Virus record (IMG/VR): IMGVR_UViG_3300006925_000190
Coordinates: 1 to 21,377 of that record
DNA: 21,377 bases
Origin: a virus
Direction: 5' to 3' (one strand)
Shown here: positions 7,720 to 14,250 of the stretch, one piece after another
Position numbering within the stretch: position 1 is the stretch's first letter
How the letters are laid out: the number at the start of each line of letters is the position of its first letter
Made by a program: the position numbers and the translations under genes
Notes under the pieces: generated by a model
Database searches by the model: none
What the model saw: only the letters and a program-made list of their open reading frames with translations
What the model was told of the DNA's origin: nothing

Positions 7720-8370
7720 ATGAAACTCATCACGGAAGAAATCGAACAGGTTGAAGTTATCGTTGAAGAGCGCAAGGGCGTGAAATCAATGTATATTGAG
7801 GGAGTTTTCCTACAGGGTGATATCCAGAACCGTAATGGTCGGATGTATCCTATGGAAACTCTCCGCAGAGAAGTCAGTCGTTACAACGAAAGTTTTGTCG
7901 GTAAAGGCAGAGCTCTTGGAGAACTTGGACATCCTGAAGGACCTACACTCAACCTGGATCGCGTATCTCATAAAATTACATCTCTCAGAGAAGAGGGAAC
8001 TAATTTTGTAGGTAAGGCTAAAATTCTCAACACCCCTATGGGTAAGATTGCACAAAATCTTATCGATGAAGGTGTCAAGTTGGGAGTTTCTTCCCGTGGT
8101 CTTGGAACTTTAGCAGTAAATGAGAATGGTATTAAGATCGTTTCTAACGATTTTATGCTTGCAACTGCTGCTGATATTGTAGCAGACCCCTCCGCACCTG
8201 ATGCATTTGTATCAGGAATTATGGAAGGAAAAGATTGGGTAATGGATGGTAGTATTGTCCGCGAAAAACTCGTGGAGAAGACATACAAGCAAATTAATAC
8301 CCTAGTAGATGAAAGAGCATTGCAGGAGAACAAGTTGGCATTGTTCAACAAGTTCCTGTCAAGTCTTTGA
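7720..8370 (+). CDS. gp21: Prohead core scaffold and protease gp21
   Basis: This serine protease is built into the prohead core and, on activation, digests the scaffold and trims gp23 and other head proteins. The ATG at 7720 is chosen over an in-frame ATG at 7657, which lies inside the previous gene. The resulting 216 aa matches T4 gp21 (212 aa). The conserved order is present: GDIQNRNGRMYP near residue 33, GELGHPEG with the catalytic His71, then LGVSSRGLG with the nucleophile at Ser124 or Ser125, and FMLATAADIVADPSAPDAFV. An A-rich run precedes the start and no clear ribosome site is seen, so coupling to the upstream gene (gap of 5 bases) is likely. Confidence 0.95.
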   Translation: MKLITEEIEQVEVIVEERKGVKSMYIEGVFLQGDIQNRNGRMYPMETLRREVSRYNESFVGKGRALGELGHPEGPTLNLDRVSHKITSLREEGTNFVGKAKILNTPMGKIAQNLIDEGVKLGVSSRGLGTLAVNENGIKIVSNDFMLATAADIVADPSAPDAFVSGIMEGKDWVMDGSIVREKLVEKTYKQINTLVDERALQENKLALFNKFLSSL

Positions 8371-8373
8371 TTT

Positions 8374-8384
8374 ATAAATAAATA
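8374..8384 (+). promoter_or_regulatory. Overlapping double late promoter motif upstream of gp22
   Basis: Two ATAAATA heptamers overlap by three bases (8374-8380 and 8378-8384) in the 55-base gap before gp22. Either would start transcription around 8386-8390, leaving a leader of about 36-40 bases that includes the GGAGAG ribosome site at 8412-8417. This is the nearest late motif upstream of the major capsid gene. Confidence 0.6.
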
Positions 8385-8425
8385 TAGATTATATCTAAAA
8401 ATCGATCTAATCGGAGAGTTCACCA

Positions 8426-9469
8426 ATGTCCGCTAAGGAATTACAAGAAATGGAAAATCCCGTAACAAGGGGTGCGAAAGGCGCTGAGGCTATGCCTAAG
8501 TTGTCTGATCCTGGAACTGGTTTAGCTGCTGTAGAAGATCTTGGTGGGCCTACCCCCGAGAACTACAAGGCTGACGATGATTCAGCGAAACTCGCAGAAC
8601 CCAAAGTTAAAACTGTTAAAGATGTCGTAACTCGTGGCGCTAAAGCTGCTGAGCCTATGCAAAGTCTTTCTGCTGGCGATACCGCCGAAGTAGAAGGTGA
8701 GCAAGAGGTTGTAGCTGAAGATGAGTCCACTGAAGCAGCAGCTCCTGCTGTTGATATTGAAGAAGATCTTTCTGCCCTTTTTGGTGGTGAAGAACTTTCT
8801 GAAGAGTTTCAAGTAAAAGCACGCACTATTTTTGAGGCTGTAGTTACTGCTAAAGTAACTGAAGTTCAAGAAGAAATGGCTGCACAATATGAAGCATCTT
8901 TGACTGAGCATCTTGAGACTGTAAAGTCTGAACTTGTAGAGCGCGTTGATGCATACCTTGAGTATGTTTCAGAAGAGTGGATCTCCGAGAACAAGATCGA
9001 AGTAGAGCACGGTCTTAAGACCGAAATGACTGAATCATTCCTTTCTGGAATGAAGAGTCTATTTGAAGATCATTATGTAACAATCGCTGACGACAAATAT
9101 GATGTTTTGGAGAGTATGGTCTCCAAGCTAGATGAAATGGAAGGCAGACTTAACGAACAGATCGAAGCTAACATTTTTCTTAACAAGCGCCTTGGCGAAT
9201 CTACAGCTGATGGAATTTTCCGTGAAGTAACCGAGGGACTTGCTGTTACACAAAGAGAAAAACTGGTCGCACTGTCTGAAGGTGTTGAGTTTGAGGGTGA
9301 AGAATCTTATCGTGAGAAGCTGGTTACACTGAAGGAATCGTATTTCCCCAGTGAGCAAAGGTCAGTTTCTAATAAAGTGGAAACACTGTCTGAGGGCGTG
9401 ACCTCAGAGACTGGTGTTGAGGCATCTGCTTCAATGACCCAGTATTTGAAAGCCCTTGGGATGAAGTAA
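8426..9469 (+). CDS. gp22: Prohead scaffold protein gp22
   Basis: This is the major internal scaffold of the prohead. It forms the core around which gp23 assembles and is degraded by gp21. It is 347 aa against 269 in T4. It is highly acidic and helical, with long heptad-like stretches at about residues 130-290 (for example VTAKVTEVQEEMAAQYEAS and VLESMVSKLDEMEGRLNEQI) typical of a coiled-coil core protein. The extra N-terminal 100 residues hold a duplicated motif: VTRGAKGAEAMPKLS (13-27) and VTRGAKAAEPMQSLS (68-82). A GGAGAG site precedes the ATG. Its place between gp21 and gp23 is canonical. Confidence 0.92.
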   Translation: MSAKELQEMENPVTRGAKGAEAMPKLSDPGTGLAAVEDLGGPTPENYKADDDSAKLAEPKVKTVKDVVTRGAKAAEPMQSLSAGDTAEVEGEQEVVAEDESTEAAAPAVDIEEDLSALFGGEELSEEFQVKARTIFEAVVTAKVTEVQEEMAAQYEASLTEHLETVKSELVERVDAYLEYVSEEWISENKIEVEHGLKTEMTESFLSGMKSLFEDHYVTIADDKYDVLESMVSKLDEMEGRLNEQIEANIFLNKRLGESTADGIFREVTEGLAVTQREKLVALSEGVEFEGEESYREKLVTLKESYFPSEQRSVSNKVETLSEGVTSETGVEASASMTQYLKALGMK

Positions 9470-9500
9470 ACAACTCCGCAAATTTAAACACAAAAATCTA

Positions 9501-10946
9501 ATGTACAATCAAGAATCATTAATGGAGAAGTGGGGTCCACTTCTCGACGCCGAAGGCGTAGATCCTATTAAGGACGCGCATCGCCGGTCTACAACTGCTG
9601 TTCTCCTTGAGAACCAAGAGCGTTTCCTCAAAGAGCAATCTGCTTTTGAAAACGGCAATGGTATGCTTTCAGAAGCTGCCCCTACTAACAGTGGCAACGC
9701 TGTAGGTGCCTCTGGTGCTTTCAGTGGCGGTTCTACTGCTGCTGGTCCTACCGCCGGTTTCGATCCCGTTCTGATCAGCCTGATTCGCCGCTCAATGCCG
9801 AATCTGGTTGCTTATGAACTCGCTGGCGTTCAGCCGATGAACGGTCCTACTGGACTGATCTTCGCAATGCGTTCACGCTACACCAATCAGTCTGGTACTG
9901 AGTCGTTCTTCAACGAGCCTGATTCCGCATTCTCTGCTAACAAGGCAGGCACAAACATTGGTCAGTCAACTCAGGGTGATTACACCGCTGCTGGTGATGA
10001 CGACGGTACTGTTGGTTTCGGTTCTACTGGAACTCAGCGTGGTACTAACCCCGCAATCCTGGAAGGCGCTGCTTCCGACGCTGTACAAGCTCAGTATTCA
10101 CTGGGTCAAGGTATGGCAACTGGCGACTCTGAGGCACTCGGAGACGGCAGCAACGGCGACTTCAACGAGATGGCATTCTCGATCGAGAAAGTCACGGTCA
10201 CCGCTAAGTCCCGCGCTCTGAAAGCAGAGTACAGCATGGAATTGGCACAAGACCTTCGTGCTATCCACGGTCTTAACGCTGAAGCAGAACTCGCTAACAT
10301 CCTGTCTAGCGAAATTCTTGCTGAAATCAACCGCGAAGTTATTCGTACCATCTATAAGACTGCTGAAGCTGGTTCACAGGCAAATGTTGCCAATGCTGGT
10401 TTCTTCGATCTCGATGTTGACTCCAACGGTCGTTGGTCAGTTGAGAAGTTCAAAGGTCTTCTGTTTAACATCGAAAGAGATGCTAACAGAATCGCCCAAA
10501 GAACTCGTAGAGGGAAGGGTAACATCATCATGACATCTGCTGATGTTGCTTCTGCACTCACCATGGCTGGTGTACTTGACTACACCCCTGCACTGAACGC
10601 AAACCTTCAGGTTGACGATACTGGCAACACCTTCGCTGGTACTATTAACGGTAAGTACAGAGTATTCATCGATCCTTTCGCTGCTAACTCTGCTGCTAAC
10701 CAGTACTATGTTGTCGGCTATAAGGGTTCTTCCCCTTATGATGCTGGTCTCTTCTACTGTCCTTATGTTCCCCTCCAGATGGTTCGCGCCGTTGGAGAAA
10801 ACACCTTCCAGCCCAAAATTGGATTCAAGACCCGTTACGGTCTTGTTTCTAACCCTTATGCTGAAGGCACTGCACAAGGTCTTGGTCGTATCACCTCCAA
10901 CAGCAACCGCTACTACCAGCGTACTGTTGTTAAGAACCTTATGTGA
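9501..10946 (+). CDS. gp23: Major capsid protein gp23
   Basis: This is the hexamer-forming shell protein with an HK97-like fold. It is 481 aa against 521 in T4. The N-terminus MYNQESLMEKWGPLLD is the delta domain removed by gp21. The LSE motif at residues 56-58 (MLSEAAPT) fits the T4 protease rule [L/I]-x-E, predicting cleavage after E58 and a mature chain of about 423 aa. Further conserved stretches are FDPVLISLIRRSMPNLVAYELAGVQPM, where the T4 family is most alike, and AEYSMELAQDLRAIHGLNAE near residue 243. Codons are more often C-ending than in neighbouring genes, consistent with very high expression. The leader lacks an obvious Shine-Dalgarno site. A terminator follows 46 bases downstream. 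Confidence 0.97.
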   Translation: MYNQESLMEKWGPLLDAEGVDPIKDAHRRSTTAVLLENQERFLKEQSAFENGNGMLSEAAPTNSGNAVGASGAFSGGSTAAGPTAGFDPVLISLIRRSMPNLVAYELAGVQPMNGPTGLIFAMRSRYTNQSGTESFFNEPDSAFSANKAGTNIGQSTQGDYTAAGDDDGTVGFGSTGTQRGTNPAILEGAASDAVQAQYSLGQGMATGDSEALGDGSNGDFNEMAFSIEKVTVTAKSRALKAEYSMELAQDLRAIHGLNAEAELANILSSEILAEINREVIRTIYKTAEAGSQANVANAGFFDLDVDSNGRWSVEKFKGLLFNIERDANRIAQRTRRGKGNIIMTSADVASALTMAGVLDYTPALNANLQVDDTGNTFAGTINGKYRVFIDPFAANSAANQYYVVGYKGSSPYDAGLFYCPYVPLQMVRAVGENTFQPKIGFKTRYGLVSNPYAEGTAQGLGRITSNSNRYYQRTVVKNLM

Positions 10947-10992
10947 TCGATCGGTCCATATGTTTCCCAGAGTATCCCATCGGATCTCTTTC

Positions 10993-11021
10993 AGACCTCC
11001 CTCAAAGGGGGGTCTTTTTTT
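10993..11021 (+). terminator. Rho-independent terminator after gp23
   Basis: AGACCTCCC (10993-11001) pairs with GGGGGGTCT (11007-11015), including one T-G pair, around a 5-base loop. It is followed by a run of T to 11021. It would end the head-gene transcript. Confidence 0.88.
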
Positions 11022-11024
11022 GTG

Positions 11025-11053
11025 TTGACATCGGGTTTGTTTGGTGGTAGAAT
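11025..11053 (+). promoter_or_regulatory. Sigma-70-type promoter
   Basis: A perfect -35 TTGACA (11025-11030) and a -10 TAGAAT (11048-11053, 5 of 6) are separated by exactly 17 bases. Transcription would start near 11060, giving a leader of about 27 bases before the ATG at 11087. It begins directly after the gp23 terminator, so early host-polymerase expression of the next gene is insulated from late capsid transcription. Confidence 0.85.
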
Positions 11054-11086
11054 ATCTTCAGTTAATCAAAGCGTTTAGAAAACCGC

Positions 11087-11419
11087 ATGTCAAACTACTC
11101 ACTATTCCACGAAGAAGACTTTCAAGATTTGAATAAGAGTTTGAAAGTCCGTCCGATGTTCACCGTGATGTCTAAGGAAGAGGAAGATTCAGTAAGGGTA
11201 CTGAGCGGCAGGGGAGGTTCAACACACAGGTATCCATGGGATAGAATTCCTGTTGGAAGATCTTTTTTCAAAGAAGTATCAAAGAAAGATCTAGATGCTG
11301 ATAAAGGTCGCCCTGCACTTACTCCTAATCTCAAGAAACTAGGACTCAAGTGGACTACTCGTAGGATCTATAATGGATATCTAAATCAATACGGATATCA
11401 ATGCACTCGTCTAAATTGA
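11087..11419 (+). CDS. Hypothetical protein, 110 aa
   Basis: The product is soluble and basic, beginning MSNYSLFHEEDFQDLNK. The central YPWDRIPVGRSFF and the C-terminal KWTTRR, GYQCTRL arrangement resemble a small phage family. In that family, a 'pF-d-m-vGdSF' strand is followed by a helix rich in Lys and Arg and a closing 'kftTR...Gyr.wRl' hairpin, suggestive of nucleic-acid binding. That resemblance is from memory and the function is not established. The gene has its own sigma-70-type promoter and its own terminator, so it is a monocistronic early unit set between late genes. No clear Shine-Dalgarno site precedes the ATG. Confidence 0.78.
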   Translation: MSNYSLFHEEDFQDLNKSLKVRPMFTVMSKEEEDSVRVLSGRGGSTHRYPWDRIPVGRSFFKEVSKKDLDADKGRPALTPNLKKLGLKWTTRRIYNGYLNQYGYQCTRLN

Positions 11420-11424
11420 TTAAG

Positions 11425-11448
11425 AGACCCGCAAGGGTCTTTTTTTTT
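11425..11448 (+). terminator. Rho-independent terminator after the 110-aa gene
   Basis: AGACCC (11425-11430) and GGGTCT (11435-11440) form a perfect 6-bp stem closed by GCAA, a GNRA tetraloop. Eight T residues follow. Confidence 0.92.
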
Positions 11449-11488
11449 GTATACATTTAATTTACTTCATTAAGTTAGCATACGCTGA

Positions 11489-11495
11489 CTAAATA
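11489..11495 (+). promoter_or_regulatory. Late promoter motif CTAAATA
   Basis: CTAAATA lies in the 143-base gap between the 11425 terminator and the next ORF. Transcription would start near 11501 with a leader of about 60 bases to the ATG at 11563. It is identical to the motif before gp18. Confidence 0.55.
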
Positions 11496-11562
11496 GAAAC
11501 AGAATTAACTACTACTATGATCTGAGATCTCTATATTATATTCAATAACCAAGGTGATTTAA

Positions 11563-11739
11563 ATGCACAATCTACTATCAATGGCTCAACTTAACGAATG
11601 GAAAATTACAGAAACCCCAGTTGACGATTTCGCCGTAGAAGAACAAGAAAGATTAAATGATTATTATGAGTGTCTAATTGAATGCAGTTCACTAAGTGCT
11701 CCAGAATGCAAAAGAATTTGTAAGGAAGTCCTTATGTGA
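11563..11739 (+). CDS. Small twin-CX3C protein, 58 aa
   Basis: The ATG at 11563 is preceded by a good ribosome site (AAGGTGA, 11551-11557) and the frame ends at TGA 11737-11739. The product begins MHNLLSMAQLNEWK, has an acidic middle, then a helical C-terminal half with four cysteines spaced C37-x3-C41-x7-C49-x3-C53. In an alpha-hairpin this twin CX3C layout can form two interhelix disulfides or bind a metal. I recognise no family. It sits between two terminators and behind a late-promoter motif, so it appears to be an independently expressed cassette gene. Confidence 0.68.
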   Translation: MHNLLSMAQLNEWKITETPVDDFAVEEQERLNDYYECLIECSSLSAPECKRICKEVLM

Positions 11740-11745
11740 TATAAT
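11718..11745 (+). promoter_or_regulatory. Possible extended -10 sigma-70 promoter overlapping a stop codon
   Basis: TTGTAA (11718-11723, 4 of 6 to TTGACA) is followed after 16 bases by a perfect TATAAT (11740-11745) with the extended TGn element just before it. A second TATAAT overlaps at 11745-11750. A start near 11752 would be followed about 17 bases later by a terminator stem. Confidence 0.4.
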
Positions 11746-11768
11746 ATAATTTCCGTGTGAAGGAAGTG

Positions 11769-11794
11769 AGAGACCCGAAAGGGTCTCTTTTTTT
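11769..11794 (+). terminator. Rho-independent terminator
   Basis: GAGACCC (11770-11776) and GGGTCTC (11781-11787) form a perfect 7-bp stem, extendable by an A-T pair, around a GAAA tetraloop. Seven T residues follow, to 11794. The arms are nearly the same as those of the terminator at 11425. Confidence 0.92.
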
Positions 11795-11796
11795 GT

Positions 11797-11803
11797 CTAA
11801 ATA
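11797..11803 (+). promoter_or_regulatory. Late promoter motif CTAAATA, very close to the next start codon
   Basis: CTAAATA begins two bases after the terminator T run and ends nine bases before the ATG at 11813. With T4-like spacing, transcription would begin around 11809, leaving only about four leader bases. Confidence 0.55.
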
Positions 11804-11812
11804 AAAATAAAA

Positions 11813-12343
11813 ATGACATTCCTTAGCAAGCAGATAACAAACAAGAATTATTTGTCGCCTACAGGATTTAAATTCAATATTGTAAAAACTCCCAAAGTAG
11901 ATTTCTTTTCTAATAGTACAAAGATTCCTGGTATCCAATTAGGGAATATAAAGGTTGGAAACTACCTGAAGGCTATTGATCTTCCTGGTGATAATATTCA
12001 ATTTGAAGATCTCACTCTGCAGTTTATTGTAGATGAGGATTTAGAAAATTATCTAGAGATTCATAACTGGATCTATGGTCTTGGGTATCCAGAAAGTGTT
12101 AATGAGTTTCAACAACTTATTACTGCTGCAGATGGATCTAAAGATGTTAAAGAACAATTTAGTGATGGAACTCTTGCGATCCTAAACAGTAATTTTAATG
12201 TAAGTGCAAGAATAAAATTTAGAGATTTATTCCCAGTCTCACTAAGTTCTTTAGATTTTACTGCCACAGATACTGATTATACATACTTTACAGCAACAGT
12301 GACATTTAAGTATCTGTTCTATACGATTGAAGTTGCAAACTAA
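11813..12343 (+). CDS. gp3: Tail completion/tail-tube-like protein at the gp3 position
   Basis: The 176-aa product begins MTFLSKQITNKNYLSPTGF. It contains KIPGIQLG, a block with LPGDNIQFEDLTLQFIVDE (about residues 57-75), NYLEIHNWI, and a C-terminal IKFRDLFPVSLSSLDF followed by TATVTFKY. This order resembles the tail-tube fold: compare gp19, with its GDRTFDEWTITVIND block and C-terminal TVTLQV strand. In cyanophage genomes the gene before uvsY is usually annotated as gp3, which completes the head-proximal tip of the tail tube and stabilises the sheath, and T4 gp3 is also 176 aa. The gp3 name rests on position and length, and a tube-like baseplate or neck role is an alternative. No Shine-Dalgarno site is present. 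Confidence 0.7.
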   Translation: MTFLSKQITNKNYLSPTGFKFNIVKTPKVDFFSNSTKIPGIQLGNIKVGNYLKAIDLPGDNIQFEDLTLQFIVDEDLENYLEIHNWIYGLGYPESVNEFQQLITAADGSKDVKEQFSDGTLAILNSNFNVSARIKFRDLFPVSLSSLDFTATDTDYTYFTATVTFKYLFYTIEVAN

Positions 12344-12346
12344 CTT

Positions 12347-12772
12347 ATGGATCTTGAAACTATACAAAGTATGTGGGTCAAAGACACACAGATTGATCAA
12401 GATAATTTACATGATGAGGCAGCAAAGATTCCATCTTTACATGCCAAGTATTTTGACATCTACAACAACATTAAGTTGCTCAGGGAAAGATCAACAACAT
12501 TAGAAAATAAAATTAAATTAGATAGGCATCTGTATTACACAGGTAAAGCAGACCCTGAAGTTTATGCAAAGGATCCCTTCCCATATAAAGTTAGGGAAAA
12601 GGATGCTGTACAAAGATATATGTTGGCTGATGAGAAAGTGCAGTCAGCAACTTTAAAAATTAAATACTATGATGTCATGTTGACATACCTGGAAGATATT
12701 ATTAAGCAGGTAAGTAATAGAGGATATCTAATTAAAAATATTATCGATTGGCATAATTTCCGTGCAGGGTGA
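12347..12772 (+). CDS. uvsY: Recombination mediator UvsY
   Basis: UvsY helps the UvsX recombinase displace gp32 from single-stranded DNA and stabilises the presynaptic filament. It acts as a hexamer. This product is 141 aa against 137 in T4. Matching features are an N-terminal helix with DTQIDQDNLHDEAAKIP (T4 has DSTKLQYEAAN), a basic stretch ENKIKLDRHLYYTGKADPE (T4 LKARLDYYSGRGD), and a C-terminal ending SNRGYLIKNIIDWHNFRAG (T4 SRGFAIKHIQDMRAFEAG). It lies three bases after the preceding gene and directly before uvsW. Co-location with uvsW, 46 and 47 fits a recombination-dependent replication module. Confidence 0.93.
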   Translation: MDLETIQSMWVKDTQIDQDNLHDEAAKIPSLHAKYFDIYNNIKLLRERSTTLENKIKLDRHLYYTGKADPEVYAKDPFPYKVREKDAVQRYMLADEKVQSATLKIKYYDVMLTYLEDIIKQVSNRGYLIKNIIDWHNFRAG

Positions 12773-12774
12773 GC

Positions 12775-14250
12775 ATGACCAAACTTATAGTATCCAAGAA
12801 AAACGAAGTTTTTTTAAAAATTGAATCTGAGCCTCATGTATATCAGGAGTTGTCTGACCACTTCTCTTTTGATATAGAGGGTGCTAAGTATATGAATCAG
12901 TACCGTAGAAGGTACTGGGATGGAAAGATTCGTTTATTTTCTACGCATACAAGAGAACTATATGCTGGGTTATTAGATAAGTTAGTATCTTTCTGTAAAA
13001 GGCAAGGATATGAATTTGAATTTACAAACAATAAATTTTATGGAACTCCTTATGAAGAAAATGAATTTATATCTAAGGAGGGAATAAAAGATTATATGTT
13101 GTCTATTTGCAATCGTCAACCTCGTGACTATCAAGTAGAGGGAGTATACGATGCTCTAAGACACAATAGAAGGTTAGTGATAAGCCCAACAGCCTCCGGC
13201 AAATCTTTGATGATTTACTCAATCGTGAGGTACTATACAGAGCGCAAACAAAATATCCTCCTAGTTGTTCCAACGACATCTCTGGTAGAGCAGATGCATA
13301 AGGACTTTGAGGAATATGGATGGGATGCTTCTTCATATTGTCACAAAATATATGCAGGTAAAGAACGAGAAGCTAAAGCACCTGTTATCATTACTACATG
13401 GCAATCTATCTATAAACTAGAGAAGAGTTATTTTGAGCGTTTCAATGTAGTAATTGGTGATGAGGCACATTTGTTCAAAGCAAAGTCTCTTACCAGCATC
13501 ATGACTAAGTTACATCAAGCAAAATATCGTTTTGGTTTTACTGGAACTCTAGACGGAACACAAACTCACAAGTGGGTGCTAGAAGGATTGTTTGGACCAT
13601 CTTACAAGTTAGTTCGTACCGAGGAACTAATGACCAAAGGGTATCTGGCAAAACTAAATGCTAAGATTCTTTTGTTAAAACATGATGAGAGAGTATTTGA
13701 TTCTTATCTAGATGAAATTAATTATTTAATTTCTCATGAGAAAAGGAATAATTTTATAAAAAATTTAAGTATAGATCTTAAAGGAAATACTCTAGTTCTT
13801 TTTGCAAGAGTTGAAGATCATGGGAGGGTTCTTTTTGATATGATAAATAAAAACATAGGAGAAGATCGAAAAGTCTTCTTTATTCATGGTGGAGTAGATG
13901 TTGAGGATAGAGAACTAGCCCGTTCAATCATCGAGAATGAAACCAACTCTATTATTGTTGCTTCATACGGAACTTTCTCTACTGGAATTAACATTAAAAA
14001 CTTACATAATGTTATCTTTGCTTCTCCTTCAAAATCAAGAATTAGGAATTTACAATCAATTGGTAGAGTACTGAGAAAAGGTACTAACAAATTTAGTGCG
14101 ACTCTGTACGACATTGCTGATGATTGTACCTTTCGTTCAAAACGAAATTACACATTAAACCATCTCATTGAGAGAATTAAAATTTATAAGGAAGAAAAAT
14201 TTACTTATGACATGGTAACCATTAATCTAAGAGAAAAGAATGAACGATGA
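12775..14250 (+). CDS. uvsW: DNA/RNA helicase UvsW
   Basis: UvsW is a superfamily 2 helicase that unwinds R-loops, reverses forks and migrates branched recombination intermediates. In T4 it shuts off origin-type initiation late in infection. The product is 491 aa against about 500 in T4. Motifs: Walker A SPTASGKS (137-144), VPTTSLVEQM (165-174, motif Ia), DEAH (229-232), FTGTL (255-259, motif III), VASYGTFSTGIN (395-406) and QSIGRVLRKG (427-436, motif VI). The N-terminal RYWDGKIRLF matches the T4 substrate-recognition domain. The ATG at 12775 follows AGGGTGA closely. A GTG at 12769, overlapping the uvsY stop, is possible but has no ribosome site. Confidence 0.95.
   Translation: MTKLIVSKKNEVFLKIESEPHVYQELSDHFSFDIEGAKYMNQYRRRYWDGKIRLFSTHTRELYAGLLDKLVSFCKRQGYEFEFTNNKFYGTPYEENEFISKEGIKDYMLSICNRQPRDYQVEGVYDALRHNRRLVISPTASGKSLMIYSIVRYYTERKQNILLVVPTTSLVEQMHKDFEEYGWDASSYCHKIYAGKEREAKAPVIITTWQSIYKLEKSYFERFNVVIGDEAHLFKAKSLTSIMTKLHQAKYRFGFTGTLDGTQTHKWVLEGLFGPSYKLVRTEELMTKGYLAKLNAKILLLKHDERVFDSYLDEINYLISHEKRNNFIKNLSIDLKGNTLVLFARVEDHGRVLFDMINKNIGEDRKVFFIHGGVDVEDRELARSIIENETNSIIVASYGTFSTGINIKNLHNVIFASPSKSRIRNLQSIGRVLRKGTNKFSATLYDIADDCTFRSKRNYTLNHLIERIKIYKEEKFTYDMVTINLREKNER

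Noticed and set aside
7968-8426. Long minus-strand ORFs such as 7968-8426, 10437-10877 and 4910-5272
   Set aside because: All lie opposite conserved phage genes, have no ribosome sites or promoters, and translate to low-complexity shadows.
9958-11028. Out-of-frame + strand ORFs across gp23 (9958-10221, 10258-10533, 10612-11028)
   Set aside because: They overlap the strongly supported capsid gene. Their composition is a shadow of its codon bias and they contain no recognisable motifs.
12680-12685. TTGACA inside uvsY as a promoter -35
   Set aside because: No acceptable -10 occurs at 15-19 bases downstream, and it is within a conserved coding region.
13843-13849. ATAAATA inside uvsW (and another in gp46 near 16957) as late promoters
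   Set aside because: They sit deep in AT-rich coding sequence far from any gene start, so a chance match is likely.
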